This document shows positions 26,127-33,461 of a DNA stretch of 64,000 nucleotides, in pieces (positions within the stretch are counted from its first letter, which is position 1; every line of letters starts with the position of its first letter). Source of the stretch: Desulfovibrio psychrotolerans (lineage in GTDB: Bacteria; Desulfobacterota; Desulfovibrionia; Desulfovibrionales; Desulfovibrionaceae); the NCBI RefSeq assembly GCF_013340305.1, contig NZ_BLVP01000010.1, positions 230,845 to 294,844 of the forward strand, written 5' to 3'. A program made the translations under genes and the position numbers. The notes beneath the pieces were generated by a model that had not been told where the DNA came from, made no database searches, and worked only from the letters and a program-made list of their open reading frames with translations.

Positions 26127-26436
26127 GGGCTGTGCTCCTTGTCTATGCATCGGCGGTACGAACGCGGCGCGTTGGCGGCATGGTACGTGGACAGGCGTGT
26201 TTGTCAATGTGGCAGGTGCATGGGGGGCATGGGCACGGGAAATGTTACGTGACTGATTGTTTGTGCAATCCGCCTCCTGGTTTCTGCTGCTATGTGTGCC
26301 CCGTGGCATGTTTTCTGTCGGATGCATCGTTTTCTTGTTGTCCGCCTTTTCCGGGGCGGGGGAGCGGTGCGCCGTGCCGATGACAGACGGTGCGGAAGCA
26401 GGTATACTACTGCATATTCATGCATGGAGGGGGCTC

Positions 26437-27222
26437 ATGCCATGTTCCGGTAGCCGCAATGCAGGCTGTATTCATGGTGCTTTGGTGCTCAGGTACTTGC
26501 TGTGCGCTGTTTTTCTGGCGTGCATGCTGTTTCTTGCGCCTTCACAGGGGCGGTGCGAATTTCTTGTGTATGCGGGAGATCTGCCTCCGTACCACTGTGC
26601 CGGAGAAGATGGCAGAATGCAGGGCTTTTCCATAAGTGTGCTGGAGCGGGTAATGGAGCGCAGCGGGGTGCCGTTTAATGCCTCTGCGGTGCGCACTGTC
26701 CCATGGGCGCGGTCCATGAAGGATACGGCAGAGAAGCCGGGCCGTATAGTGGTCGGGGTTGCCCGCACGCCGGAGCGTGAGGCCGACTATCACTGGGTGG
26801 GGCCCGTGTTCACCCTTAAAATGGGCCTTGTGGCCAAAAAGGCCAACCGTGTGCGCGTGCGGGACAGGGCGGCTATTCATCGGCTGCGCATAGGCGTGAT
26901 AAACGGGAGTGCCCCGGAATCAGTGCTGCATAACGAGTATGCCGTGCCTGAGGATGCCCTGACCCCGGTGATAGAAAACGAGCACCAGCTGCGCATTCTG
27001 GAGGCGAACCGCGTGGATTGCATAACCCATGTGGATACGGTGGTTCCTTCGCTCATGCGGCAGTTCGACATTAATCCGGATGCGTACGAGATGGTCTATG
27101 TGCTCAAGGAACTGCCCATGTATTTCATCTTCAGCAAGACCACGGAGACTGCGCTTATCCGCCGTATTCAGGAGAATTTGGACGCACTGCACAAGCCCGG
27201 CAAAGGCGGCGTGAGCGAATAA
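26437..27222 (+). CDS. Periplasmic solute-binding protein, family 3, orphan
   Basis: 261 residues from ATG 26437 (GGAGGG 5-8 bases upstream), with a signal sequence LLCAVFLACMLFLAPSQG. Family stretches are VYAGDLPPYHC, TVPWARSMKDTA and RTPEREADYHWVGPVFT. It shares the PWxR, TPERE and HWVGP elements with the protein at 5621-6400, so the two are paralogues. No transporter genes accompany it; the next gene is another stand-alone binding protein of a different family. Confidence 0.85.
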   Translation: MPCSGSRNAGCIHGALVLRYLLCAVFLACMLFLAPSQGRCEFLVYAGDLPPYHCAGEDGRMQGFSISVLERVMERSGVPFNASAVRTVPWARSMKDTAEKPGRIVVGVARTPEREADYHWVGPVFTLKMGLVAKKANRVRVRDRAAIHRLRIGVINGSAPESVLHNEYAVPEDALTPVIENEHQLRILEANRVDCITHVDTVVPSLMRQFDINPDAYEMVYVLKELPMYFIFSKTTETALIRRIQENLDALHKPGKGGVSE

Positions 27223-27476
27223 GACCGCCTGCTCTCCGAATACGGCCGCATCCGTCCTCTGGACATGGCGGGCAACTGAGTTCTCCGCGCCTGTCCGTTC
27301 TTTTTTCCCGCCTGCAATTCTGTCTTTCATCCCGCGGGTAAACGGTTCCGCATCGCGCCTCCCGCATTGTCAGGGCGGTGCACCCTGCCTTCTTCTGTCT
27401 GATATTCCGTGAAGATATCATTCGGGAAGCGTTGCCCATGTGGTATCGTTACATCTTGTGGGAACGAGGTGGATAG

Positions 27477-28457
27477 ATGAAGCGATTATTGATGCTCCTT
27501 GCCGTGCTTGCGGGTGTGTTTTCCGCAGTGGCGGCGCATGCCGACCGGCAGAGGATTCTGGTCATTCACAGCTATGACCCGGGCCTGCCGTGGGTTGCGC
27601 AGTGCAACCGGGGCATAGACGGCGTGCTCGCAGAGCTTGTCGAACTGGAGCGTGTCTATCTGGATACCAAGCGGATTCATCGTTCGGAGTTTCAGGCGCG
27701 TGCGGATAAGGCCATGCAATTTTATGAACGTTTCAAGCCTGATCTTGTAATGGTGGGCGATGATGACGCCCTGCGTCTGCTCGGGCCGCGCATTGCGGCA
27801 ACGGGAAAGCCTCTTGTCTACTTCGGCATCAACAACAATCCGCGTGAGTATTTCAGCCGCATGCCGGACAATGTAACCGGTGTGCTGGAGCGGGTGCCCG
27901 TGTTTGCATGGATTCGCCATCTTAAACGCATCGTGCCGGGGGCGGAGAATGCGCTGGTACTTCTGGATGGCAGCGCAACGGCAGAGGCGGTGATAAGCGT
28001 TGCGTTCGGAGACAGGATGGAGTTGTCGGTGGATGGTGTGCGGGTGGAGTACAAGGTTGCCGCAGACTGGGCACAGTGGCAGCGCGTGATTCTGTCGCCG
28101 CACGGATTCGATTTCATCACCATGCCGCTGTACCATGACCTGAAGGATGACGCAGGAGTGCATGTGCCCGTGGAAGAAGTGGTCCGCTGGACCACTGAAA
28201 ACAGTTCCGTGCCCGTGTTCGCGTATCAGGACTATGCCGTGGGTGATAACGGCGTTGTGGGGGCGTTTGTGATTTTTGGCGAAACCCACGCCCAGCTGGC
28301 GGCACTTATGGCGCGTGATATCCTTGAGGGCAAAAACCCAAGGCTGCCGACAGCCTATATGGATCAGGACGGCATGTTCTTTTTCAACGAGAGTCGCCTC
28401 ACCCGTTTCGGGCTGACCTTGCCGGAGGATATACGCCGCAAGGCGGTGTTCAGGTAA
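27477..28457 (+). CDS. ABC-type substrate-binding protein (ABC_sub_bind family), orphan
   Basis: 326 residues with a Sec signal (MKRLLMLLAVLAGVFSAVAAHA). The core has ILVIHSYDPGLPW, KPDLVMVGDDDALRLLG, GKPLVYFGINNNP and a second lobe ending in the pattern AxxxARDILEGKNP, as in ABC_sub_bind/TrpX-type proteins and the sensory versions fused to kinases. No permease is adjacent. GAGGTGG precedes the ATG. Confidence 0.82.
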   Translation: MKRLLMLLAVLAGVFSAVAAHADRQRILVIHSYDPGLPWVAQCNRGIDGVLAELVELERVYLDTKRIHRSEFQARADKAMQFYERFKPDLVMVGDDDALRLLGPRIAATGKPLVYFGINNNPREYFSRMPDNVTGVLERVPVFAWIRHLKRIVPGAENALVLLDGSATAEAVISVAFGDRMELSVDGVRVEYKVAADWAQWQRVILSPHGFDFITMPLYHDLKDDAGVHVPVEEVVRWTTENSSVPVFAYQDYAVGDNGVVGAFVIFGETHAQLAALMARDILEGKNPRLPTAYMDQDGMFFFNESRLTRFGLTLPEDIRRKAVFR

Positions 28458-28515
28458 GCCGCTGTCGCCCGCATGCTGCTCCGCAAGAATGCCGGAACAG
28501 GCAGCCCGCCGCAAT

Positions 28516-28552
28516 GCAGCCCGTGTTTCACAGAAGCGCGGGCTGCGTTGTT
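28516..28552 (+). terminator. Intrinsic terminator after the substrate-binding protein gene
   Basis: GCAGCCCG (28516-28523) pairs with CGGGCTGC (28539-28546), followed by a T-rich tail. It also lies just beyond the leftward hicB stop. Confidence 0.75.
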
Positions 28553-28574
28553 TGTTGTGTATAGGGGGAATACA

Positions 28575-28898
28575 TCAGCGGTTGAGTAGGGCGCAAATGT
28601 GCCTGTTCAGGCTCACATTGTGCTCTGCGGCAGCAAGAACCAGCGCCCTGTGCGTTTCCGGCGTGGTGCGCAGGGAAATCTTGCCGGAAAATTTTCGGTG
28701 GCTCAGCGGCTCCGGCATTGTTTCGCCAGCTGACAGCATATCCTGCACAGTCTGGTCCACCAGCCGTACAATACCTGCAAGGGCCTGCATCTGGTCTTCG
28801 TCAAGCCACGAAAGGCTGGGAAACTCCGCGCACAGTCCGATAAACTCCTGATCTTCATCGGACCAGATAACACGGTACGTGTAGTGTTTGGTGTTCAT
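28575..28898 (-). CDS. hicB: HicB-family antitoxin
   Basis: 107 residues. The N-terminal half is the HicB RNase-H-like fold (YTYRVIWSDEDQEFIGLCAEFPSLS) and the C-terminal half a ribbon-helix-helix-like DNA-binding segment (GKISLRTTPETHRALVLAAA). It neutralises HicA and should repress its own promoter. Its start overlaps the hicA stop (ATGA), the usual toxin-first order. Confidence 0.9.
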   Translation of the reverse strand: MNTKHYTYRVIWSDEDQEFIGLCAEFPSLSWLDEDQMQALAGIVRLVDQTVQDMLSAGETMPEPLSHRKFSGKISLRTTPETHRALVLAAAEHNVSLNRHICALLNR

Positions 28899-29146
28899 CG
28901 TTCACCCCTCCGCAGTTTTTCAATGGCGGCAAGCACCTGCTTAACCTGATAGGGCTTGGCCATGCCGTTTTTGTTCTGAATATTCACACGCGGGTCACCA
29001 GCCCACGGCGTTTTATACACCTTGTGGCTGGTGCCTTCCTGCCGTGGTGCGCCGAAGAAATGTTCGCAAACGTGGGCAAGGTCGTTGAACCGGACATTCA
29101 GCGGGGAGGTGAGCATCTGCTGGAGAATCTTGTCGAGTTTTGCCAC
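28895..29146 (-). CDS. hicA: HicA-family mRNA interferase toxin
   Basis: 83 residues starting from GTG at 29146, chosen because AAGGAG stands 6 bases upstream. It is a slightly long HicA: RFNDLAHVCEHFFGAPRQEG, then the catalytic histidine in GTSHKVYKTPW, and the basic tail KPYQVKQVLAAIEKL. HicA cleaves mRNA until bound by HicB. The pair sits in the last host DNA before the prophage. The gap 29195-29422 beyond its promoter shows nothing I recognise. Confidence 0.88.
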   Translation of the reverse strand: MAKLDKILQQMLTSPLNVRFNDLAHVCEHFFGAPRQEGTSHKVYKTPWAGDPRVNIQNKNGMAKPYQVKQVLAAIEKLRRGER

Positions 29147-29159
29147 ATCAGTCTCCTTG

Positions 29160-29194
29160 ATGATAGTAATAGTGATATCATTAAGAAGGGTCAA
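29160..29194 (-). promoter_or_regulatory. hicAB promoter with overlapping operator
   Basis: On the minus strand TTGACC (29194-29189), 17 bases, TATTAC (29171-29166). An inverted repeat ATGATA-N10-TATCAT (29160-29181) covers the -10 region and is a natural HicB operator. Confidence 0.65.
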
Positions 29195-29422
29195 GGGAGA
29201 AGTGAGGAAGGATTGCTGAAGGGCTGGCTCAAAGAAAGGAGGATCGAGAAGAACAAGAAGCAGTGTGCTGTGCAGGATAGAATTGAGATCCGGGATATAA
29301 TGGGACAAGCGGGGATATAGCGGGACAGAAACCCAGCGGGCCTTTGAGTGGTGCGGGTTGCGGCGGTGCCTGGCGAACAATTTTGCGGCGGTGCGGCCGA
29401 AGAAGCGCGCAACATAATTTAC

Positions 29423-29469
29423 ACACAAAATGAAGGGCGACCTCAGCGATGGGGCCGCTCTTTTTGTGT
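29423..29469. terminator. Long hairpin near the host/prophage junction
   Basis: ACACAAAA (29423-29430) pairs with TTTTGTGT (29462-29469), enclosing a second GC-rich imperfect stem. It is likely a bidirectional terminator in the last host sequence. I see no gene or tRNA between 29195 and 29558. Confidence 0.5.
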
Positions 29470-29575
29470 TTACGGAGTGCCAGAGATTTTGGATAACGTA
29501 CTGTATTGGTTGCATCAAGCTGCGGCTTCACAGCCGATTACCGAACGTGCAGCTAAGGTGTGAAACATGCACACT

Positions 29576-30037
29576 AAGTTTTGCAGCAATTATAGTCGTT
29601 TTTACCTAGTATTACAGAGTGATAGTTCCTTTTGCGCTTCGCGGAAAGTTGCGCGTGAATGCGTGAAACAACGAAACCAACTCCGAAACCAGCTTCGACA
29701 TAATATTACGGTTATTAATACGAAACATATCGTTTGAAATTAGTATGTTATGGTGCACAGTGGCCGTTTTTAATATTACGCGAACCGCGACATCGAGCCG
29801 CTGGAAGTCCGAAACAAAGTCGGAAGTTAAGTCGGAAGCGGAAACAACCTCGAAAACAACCAGAGGCGTTTGTATTTGTGATTACATATCAGATAGTTAC
29901 ATGCCATGTGAGGCCTTGAGCGAAAACAACCGCCACGACTCGAAAGTCGTGCGCTAAGTTGTGCGTGGCAGACAAAGCGCAACAAGCTGGAAAAATTTGG
30001 TTTTCCGCATTTAGGCCACGGTTTTAAGTTTTGCGTG
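29576..30037. repeat. Left-end repeats, probable transposase-binding sites
   Basis: The motif AAGTTKTGCGTG occurs four times in direct orientation (29576, 29646, 29956, 30026), as two pairs each 70 bp apart. A second motif CGAAAACAACC occurs at 29851 and 29921, also 70 bp apart, with partial copies near 29665 and 29841. The region is AT-rich and has no convincing gene. By position it should hold the transposase sites, as the Mu left end does. Confidence 0.55.
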
Positions 30038-30048
30038 TCCGTTCCTCG

Positions 30049-30543
30049 TTATGCCACATTGCCAGTCGTCGAAGGAACCCCCGAAACAGGTTGAGCGTTC
30101 TGCCGTTCTTCCAGGCGGGCAAGGCGTTCCCGCAGCTCGCTGTTTTCCTTCCATAGCTGCCGGTTCTCGGCAACCAGCTCCCGGTTCATGTCCCGTTCCT
30201 TGCTCAGCTCACTGCGCAAATCATCAGCAATTTTTTCGGATTTGGCACAGTACGGGCATCTGCCTGGTTCGGCGGGTTCGGGCGCATGCTCCCGCTGCTC
30301 TGCGGCGTCTTCCGGGCGCATCGGTCCACGGCCAAAGAATATCCAGTCAGTTGTTACTCCAAAACGGTCCGCCGCAATGGGTGCCCACGCTGTAGGGAAC
30401 TTATTCCGAGCCTTTGCACTTGAGATGGCCTGTTGAGTAACCCCCAAGGCAATAGCGAGAGCGGCATCTGATGTCGCTCCCGTGGCCTGCTTCAACCGTT
30501 CAAGGATGTCTATCACTGCCAGTTCGTGCATTAGTTGATCCAT
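30049..30543 (-). CDS. Phage CI-type repressor
   Basis: 164 residues, leftward. Residues ~8-75 match the CI repressor N-terminal domain (VIDILERLKQATGATSDAALAIALGVTQQAISSAK, then GVTTDWIFFGRGP). A CPYC pair follows near 95 and then a coiled coil (~100-150) that could dimerise the protein. It lacks the peptidase domain of LexA-type repressors. It is divergent from the early operon, and an operator-like palindrome lies immediately upstream, the classic immunity-control layout. Confidence 0.88.
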   Translation of the reverse strand: MDQLMHELAVIDILERLKQATGATSDAALAIALGVTQQAISSAKARNKFPTAWAPIAADRFGVTTDWIFFGRGPMRPEDAAEQREHAPEPAEPGRCPYCAKSEKIADDLRSELSKERDMNRELVAENRQLWKENSELRERLARLEERQNAQPVSGVPSTTGNVA

Positions 30544-30549
30544 GCTTGC

Positions 30550-30588
30550 GCAAAAAGTTTAATAAAAACTTTTATAATAACTTTTTGC
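30550..30588. promoter_or_regulatory. Repressor operator / early promoter region
   Basis: GCAAAAAGTT (30550-30559) and AACTTTTTGC (30579-30588) form a perfect 10-bp inverted repeat with a third AAACTTTT between them, in very AT-rich DNA just upstream of the repressor ATG. A further GCAAAAAGC lies near 30653. The rest of the 275-base divergent gap carries the early promoter somewhere, but I cannot place it with certainty. Confidence 0.7.
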
Positions 30589-30818
30589 TGTTTTAAATGC
30601 CCAACCAAAACAGATAGTTGCCATAACAACTTCCATTTTTTTAATTAAAACCGCAAAAAGCGTTGCAAGCCTACGCATTTCGTGTAAGAACTGGCTTGCG
30701 AGCGGTTGTAATCGGAGTCCACAAATACACCTCCTGAATACAGCCGCACCGCGCAACGGTCAACGTCCGGTTATCCATGAAAATCGGACGTCGACCAAGC
30801 TCCTGACGGACGGTGATT

Positions 30819-31259
30819 ATGCGGCAACTTTCCTTATTCGATTCCAAGGCCAATCGCTTTGCCCTGCTGGACAGGGAAGTGAAGGCGGCCATGGCAGAAG
30901 CCTGCAAGCGGTTTTGCGACCGCCACAGGGTTTCACGCGAAGAAGTGGTTTCCCGCATGAACTCCCGCGCCAGAGAGTTCGACGTGCGGATAACAGGTGG
31001 TAACGCCAAAGAGCTTACCGACCACATCTTTGCCAAATGGCTTTCTCCATCCGCTCCCGACCATATGCCCAGCATCCGCGCGCTCAACGTTTTCATGGAC
31101 GTGGTGGGTGATCTTTCGCCCCTGTCCGTACAGGCGGCAGTGCACGATGGCGCGGTTGTGGATGCTGAGCAGCTGCGGCTGCTGGAACGGGCCGAGGTGG
31201 AACGACAAATCAAACAATTGCAACGCCGCAAGAAGCAGCTTGAGGAGGCAATCAGATGA
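30819..31259 (+). CDS. Early phage protein, helical, unknown function
   Basis: 146 residues starting MRQLSLFDSKANRFALLDREVK. I use ATG 30819; an in-frame GTG at 30813 is also possible and the ribosome-binding site is weak. It is mostly helical, with a C-terminal coiled coil (VERQIKQLQRRKKQLEEAIR). Its stop overlaps the next start by four bases. As first gene of the early operon it is probably regulatory, but I recognise no family. Confidence 0.7.
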   Translation: MRQLSLFDSKANRFALLDREVKAAMAEACKRFCDRHRVSREEVVSRMNSRAREFDVRITGGNAKELTDHIFAKWLSPSAPDHMPSIRALNVFMDVVGDLSPLSVQAAVHDGAVVDAEQLRLLERAEVERQIKQLQRRKKQLEEAIR

Positions 31260-31513
31260 ACGTGCATGCGGCAGTTGGAGCAGGTAAACGCCGGAAACCG
31301 TTTCGTATCCGGGAGTTTTTGTTCTCGAAGGAATCCAGCATGGCGGAAATAGCCCGGCAGCTGAACCTGCCGCACCAGACGGTTTCCGCCACAGTGCGGG
31401 GCGTGAAGAACAACCGTGAGGTACTGAAAGCCCTGCGCGACATGGGCTGCCCCCTCGATGCGCTGAGCCTGCCGGATGAATTGAAGAATGACCGGAGCAG
31501 CAAGGCAAGCTGA
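31256..31513 (+). CDS. Small helix-turn-helix protein (Ner-like)
   Basis: 85 residues with a basic N-terminus and a clear HTH: SSMAEIARQLNLPHQTVSAT followed by VRGVKNNREVLKALRDMGCP, which resembles the phage Ner/Nlp family that shuts down early transcription. Position (second gene of the early operon) agrees. It overlaps the previous gene by ATGA. Confidence 0.75.
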   Translation: MNVHAAVGAGKRRKPFRIREFLFSKESSMAEIARQLNLPHQTVSATVRGVKNNREVLKALRDMGCPLDALSLPDELKNDRSSKAS

Positions 31514-31541
31514 CGGTAAACACCAGATAAAGGAGTCCTGT

Positions 31542-31994
31542 ATGTCCAAGACCCATTTTGAAGAATGCTTTGAGCGCATTTGTGCGGGTGTTGCTCAAGC
31601 CACGGAAGGGGCAAAAAAGCCCCGGACGCAAGAGGATATGGCGGAGCTGCTTGGCATTCGTCAGTCCAGCATTTCGGATGCCAAGCGGCGCGATTCTATC
31701 CCCCCTGAATGGCTGGTTACCCTGCAGTTGCAGTACGACCTGAATCCCCGTTGGGTTCTGACCGGCCACAGCGACATGTTTACTGTGCCCAGCGTTGAGC
31801 GCGGCAAGGTGGTCATGCGCGAAGAAATTAAACGGATTGAGGATGGAGCCAAGGTGAAAGCCGAGCTGGACCTGCGCGATAAAATTCTGGGGAGGCTGGC
31901 ACGAGGGTGTGGCATTACGCTGGATTTGCTGTCGGAAGGTGCGCGGGTTGAGGTGCGGGTTCAGCCGGAATGGCGAAAGGAGGAGCAGGTATGA
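31542..31994 (+). CDS. Second CI-like DNA-binding protein
   Basis: 150 residues from ATG 31542 (AAAGGAG 5 bases upstream). Residues ~8-70 carry the same CI-type HTH layout as the leftward repressor: QEDMAELLGIRQSSISDAKR, then NPRWVLTGHSDM, matching TDWIFFGRGPM there. The rest is a helical segment without a peptidase motif. A rightward paralogue of the repressor could act as antirepressor or Cro-like factor. Confidence 0.75.
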   Translation: MSKTHFEECFERICAGVAQATEGAKKPRTQEDMAELLGIRQSSISDAKRRDSIPPEWLVTLQLQYDLNPRWVLTGHSDMFTVPSVERGKVVMREEIKRIEDGAKVKAELDLRDKILGRLARGCGITLDLLSEGARVEVRVQPEWRKEEQV

Positions 31995-32275
31995 GTATCG
32001 ATACTTCACGCGGATACCCTGTCGTTCATCTTGGGAACGGCACGGTGTGCACCACGACGGTGCTTGTCGATGGTGTTCCGGGTGTTGCGTTCAGCTTCGC
32101 CTGCCAGCAACGGAAGGTCGGCGAAGAGGTGGGCATGTTTATGCCCGGAGCCAAGCTGGCCGACGAATGCATAGGGGCGTCAATAGTTTTCAACAATGAA
32201 AGAGGACTCGATAGCTTTATCCACCACATTGAGGAATGCCGCGTCCTGCTTCAGCAGAAAGGAGTGCAAGAATGA
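31991..32275 (+). CDS. Small early phage protein, unknown
   Basis: 94 residues from ATG 31991 (AGGAGCAGG upstream; overlaps the previous stop by ATGA). Content is mixed alpha/beta (VVHLGNGTVCTTTVLVDGVPGVAFSFACQ), no family recognised. Its stop overlaps the next ATG. Confidence 0.7.
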   Translation: MSIDTSRGYPVVHLGNGTVCTTTVLVDGVPGVAFSFACQQRKVGEEVGMFMPGAKLADECIGASIVFNNERGLDSFIHHIEECRVLLQQKGVQE

Positions 32276-32562
32276 AGGCATGCAAGGTGACGGCAAGCAC
32301 ATGGCCCCGCCAGTCCGTGGCCTGCGTATGGGCGAATGGCAAAATCGACGTATTGCCCGCGTTGCCGCAGGGCGCGCTGCCCTTGGCGGCAGGCCCGCGC
32401 TACCGGCTGCGCAGGCTCGTAAACAGTCGGGCACGGCTGGCCTATGACGGCCGCACCCATTTGTGCCCGGGCGTGCCGGAAGGTGCCACGGGCGAGGCGA
32501 AGCTGAACGCGGTAAGGGCGTTTGGGAAGGAACTACAGGAAGCAATACAAGGAGCAAGGTAA
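32272..32562 (+). CDS. Small early phage protein, unknown
   Basis: 96 residues starting MKACKVTAST (AAAGGAG 8 bases upstream; ATGA overlap with the gene before). It is basic with a central RLRRLVNSRARLAYDGRTH and a helical tail. No family recognised. The stop TAA shares a base with the next ATG. Confidence 0.65.
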   Translation: MKACKVTASTWPRQSVACVWANGKIDVLPALPQGALPLAAGPRYRLRRLVNSRARLAYDGRTHLCPGVPEGATGEAKLNAVRAFGKELQEAIQGAR

Positions 32563-33101
32563 TGGAAAAGGATACGACCCCCAAAGGCATTCTGGAAGAC
32601 ATCGAGGTCGGCATGACCGCAAAGGTGAAGATTGTGTTCCCCGAAACAAAGCTGTGCCCGTCATGCAAGATGGAAATCGAAGAGGACAACTACCACTACT
32701 GCCCCCGATGCAGGGAAGACCTTACCCCGCTCTTTACCTTCCGTTGCCCCCTGTGCGGATTCCATACGCTCCGCGAACTGGGGGCCGACGATCACGGTTG
32801 CCCCATGTGTGGAACCCCGATTCATAATACGGCATCGGCTACCCCCCGGTGCGGCGCGCAGGAACCGACGGCAACGGGTGACACTGGCGACACAGATGAA
32901 GACGCCAGTGCGGATGAAAAGGAAGCGGCTCGCAAGCGTCGAAACGAACTGGCGGACGCCATCGACGCATTGGTTGGTGACGCTTCATGGCAGTTGCTGG
33001 TTGCAGCAACAGCCATAGTCATAAACAGACGGTCCGCGCGTGACGGGGTTCTAATCCAATTTTCCCGGACCTGCGTTCTCAGCGGGGGCTGGATCGAATA
33101 G
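32562..33101 (+). CDS. Zinc-ribbon protein of the early region
   Basis: 179 residues. Between residues ~29 and 90 there are paired CxxC knuckles (LCPSCKME, YCPRCRED, RCPLCGF, GCPMCGTP), consistent with two zinc ribbons. An acidic linker and a helical tail with AIDALVGDASWQLLVAATAI follow. It may bind nucleic acid or another protein. It ends the first early transcription block at a strong hairpin. Confidence 0.7.
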   Translation: MEKDTTPKGILEDIEVGMTAKVKIVFPETKLCPSCKMEIEEDNYHYCPRCREDLTPLFTFRCPLCGFHTLRELGADDHGCPMCGTPIHNTASATPRCGAQEPTATGDTGDTDEDASADEKEAARKRRNELADAIDALVGDASWQLLVAATAIVINRRSARDGVLIQFSRTCVLSGGWIE

Positions 33102-33136
33102 ATGCGAGGCCGGAGGTGTGCCTCCGGCCTTGCATC
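33101..33136. terminator. Strong hairpin between convergent early genes
   Basis: Arms 33101-33116 and 33121-33136 (GATGCGAGGCCGGAGG and its complement, one G-T) around TGTG. The stem overlaps both the rightward and leftward stop codons, so it can end transcription from either side, although no long T-run follows. Confidence 0.75.
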
Positions 33137-33348
33137 TAGAGCTTTTTGCCTAGTTTTTCATAGAGGTTCATTTCCTTCTCAAGATCAAGTTTTTCCGCAG
33201 TGTTGAGAATATGTGCATACATTGAACAGGCTAGCCTTTCAGCTTCAGGCAGGGGCATGTCAAGGGAGCAGGCCGCTACAGTCAACAGTGCTGCCACAAC
33301 CATTTTAGTGTCCTTTTCCTTCGGTAGAACAAGATGCTTAGTTTCCAT
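33136..33348 (-). CDS. Leftward small protein inside the early region
   Basis: 70 residues, METKHLVLPKEKDTKMVVAA onward, with a hydrophobic stretch (KMVVAALLTVAACSLDM) and two helices. It has a good AGGAG upstream of the ATG at 33348. It is the only leftward gene in the otherwise rightward phage besides the repressor, placed between the first early block and the transposase gene. Such lysogenic-strand genes often give superinfection exclusion or host benefit, but there is no direct clue. Confidence 0.6.
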   Translation of the reverse strand: METKHLVLPKEKDTKMVVAALLTVAACSLDMPLPEAERLACSMYAHILNTAEKLDLEKEMNLYEKLGKKL

Positions 33349-33461
33349 CTCCGGCTCCTTTTGGGGTTAGCGGGTTACGAATAGGCGATACCAGATACTC
33401 GTACCAAAAGGGGCCGGACCCCACAACGCGAAAACACGAACAACGACAACGGAACCACCAC

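Noticed and set aside
29195..29558. tRNA or attB-type integration site at the prophage edge
   Set aside because: No cloverleaf found, and a DDE transposase does not need a tRNA site.
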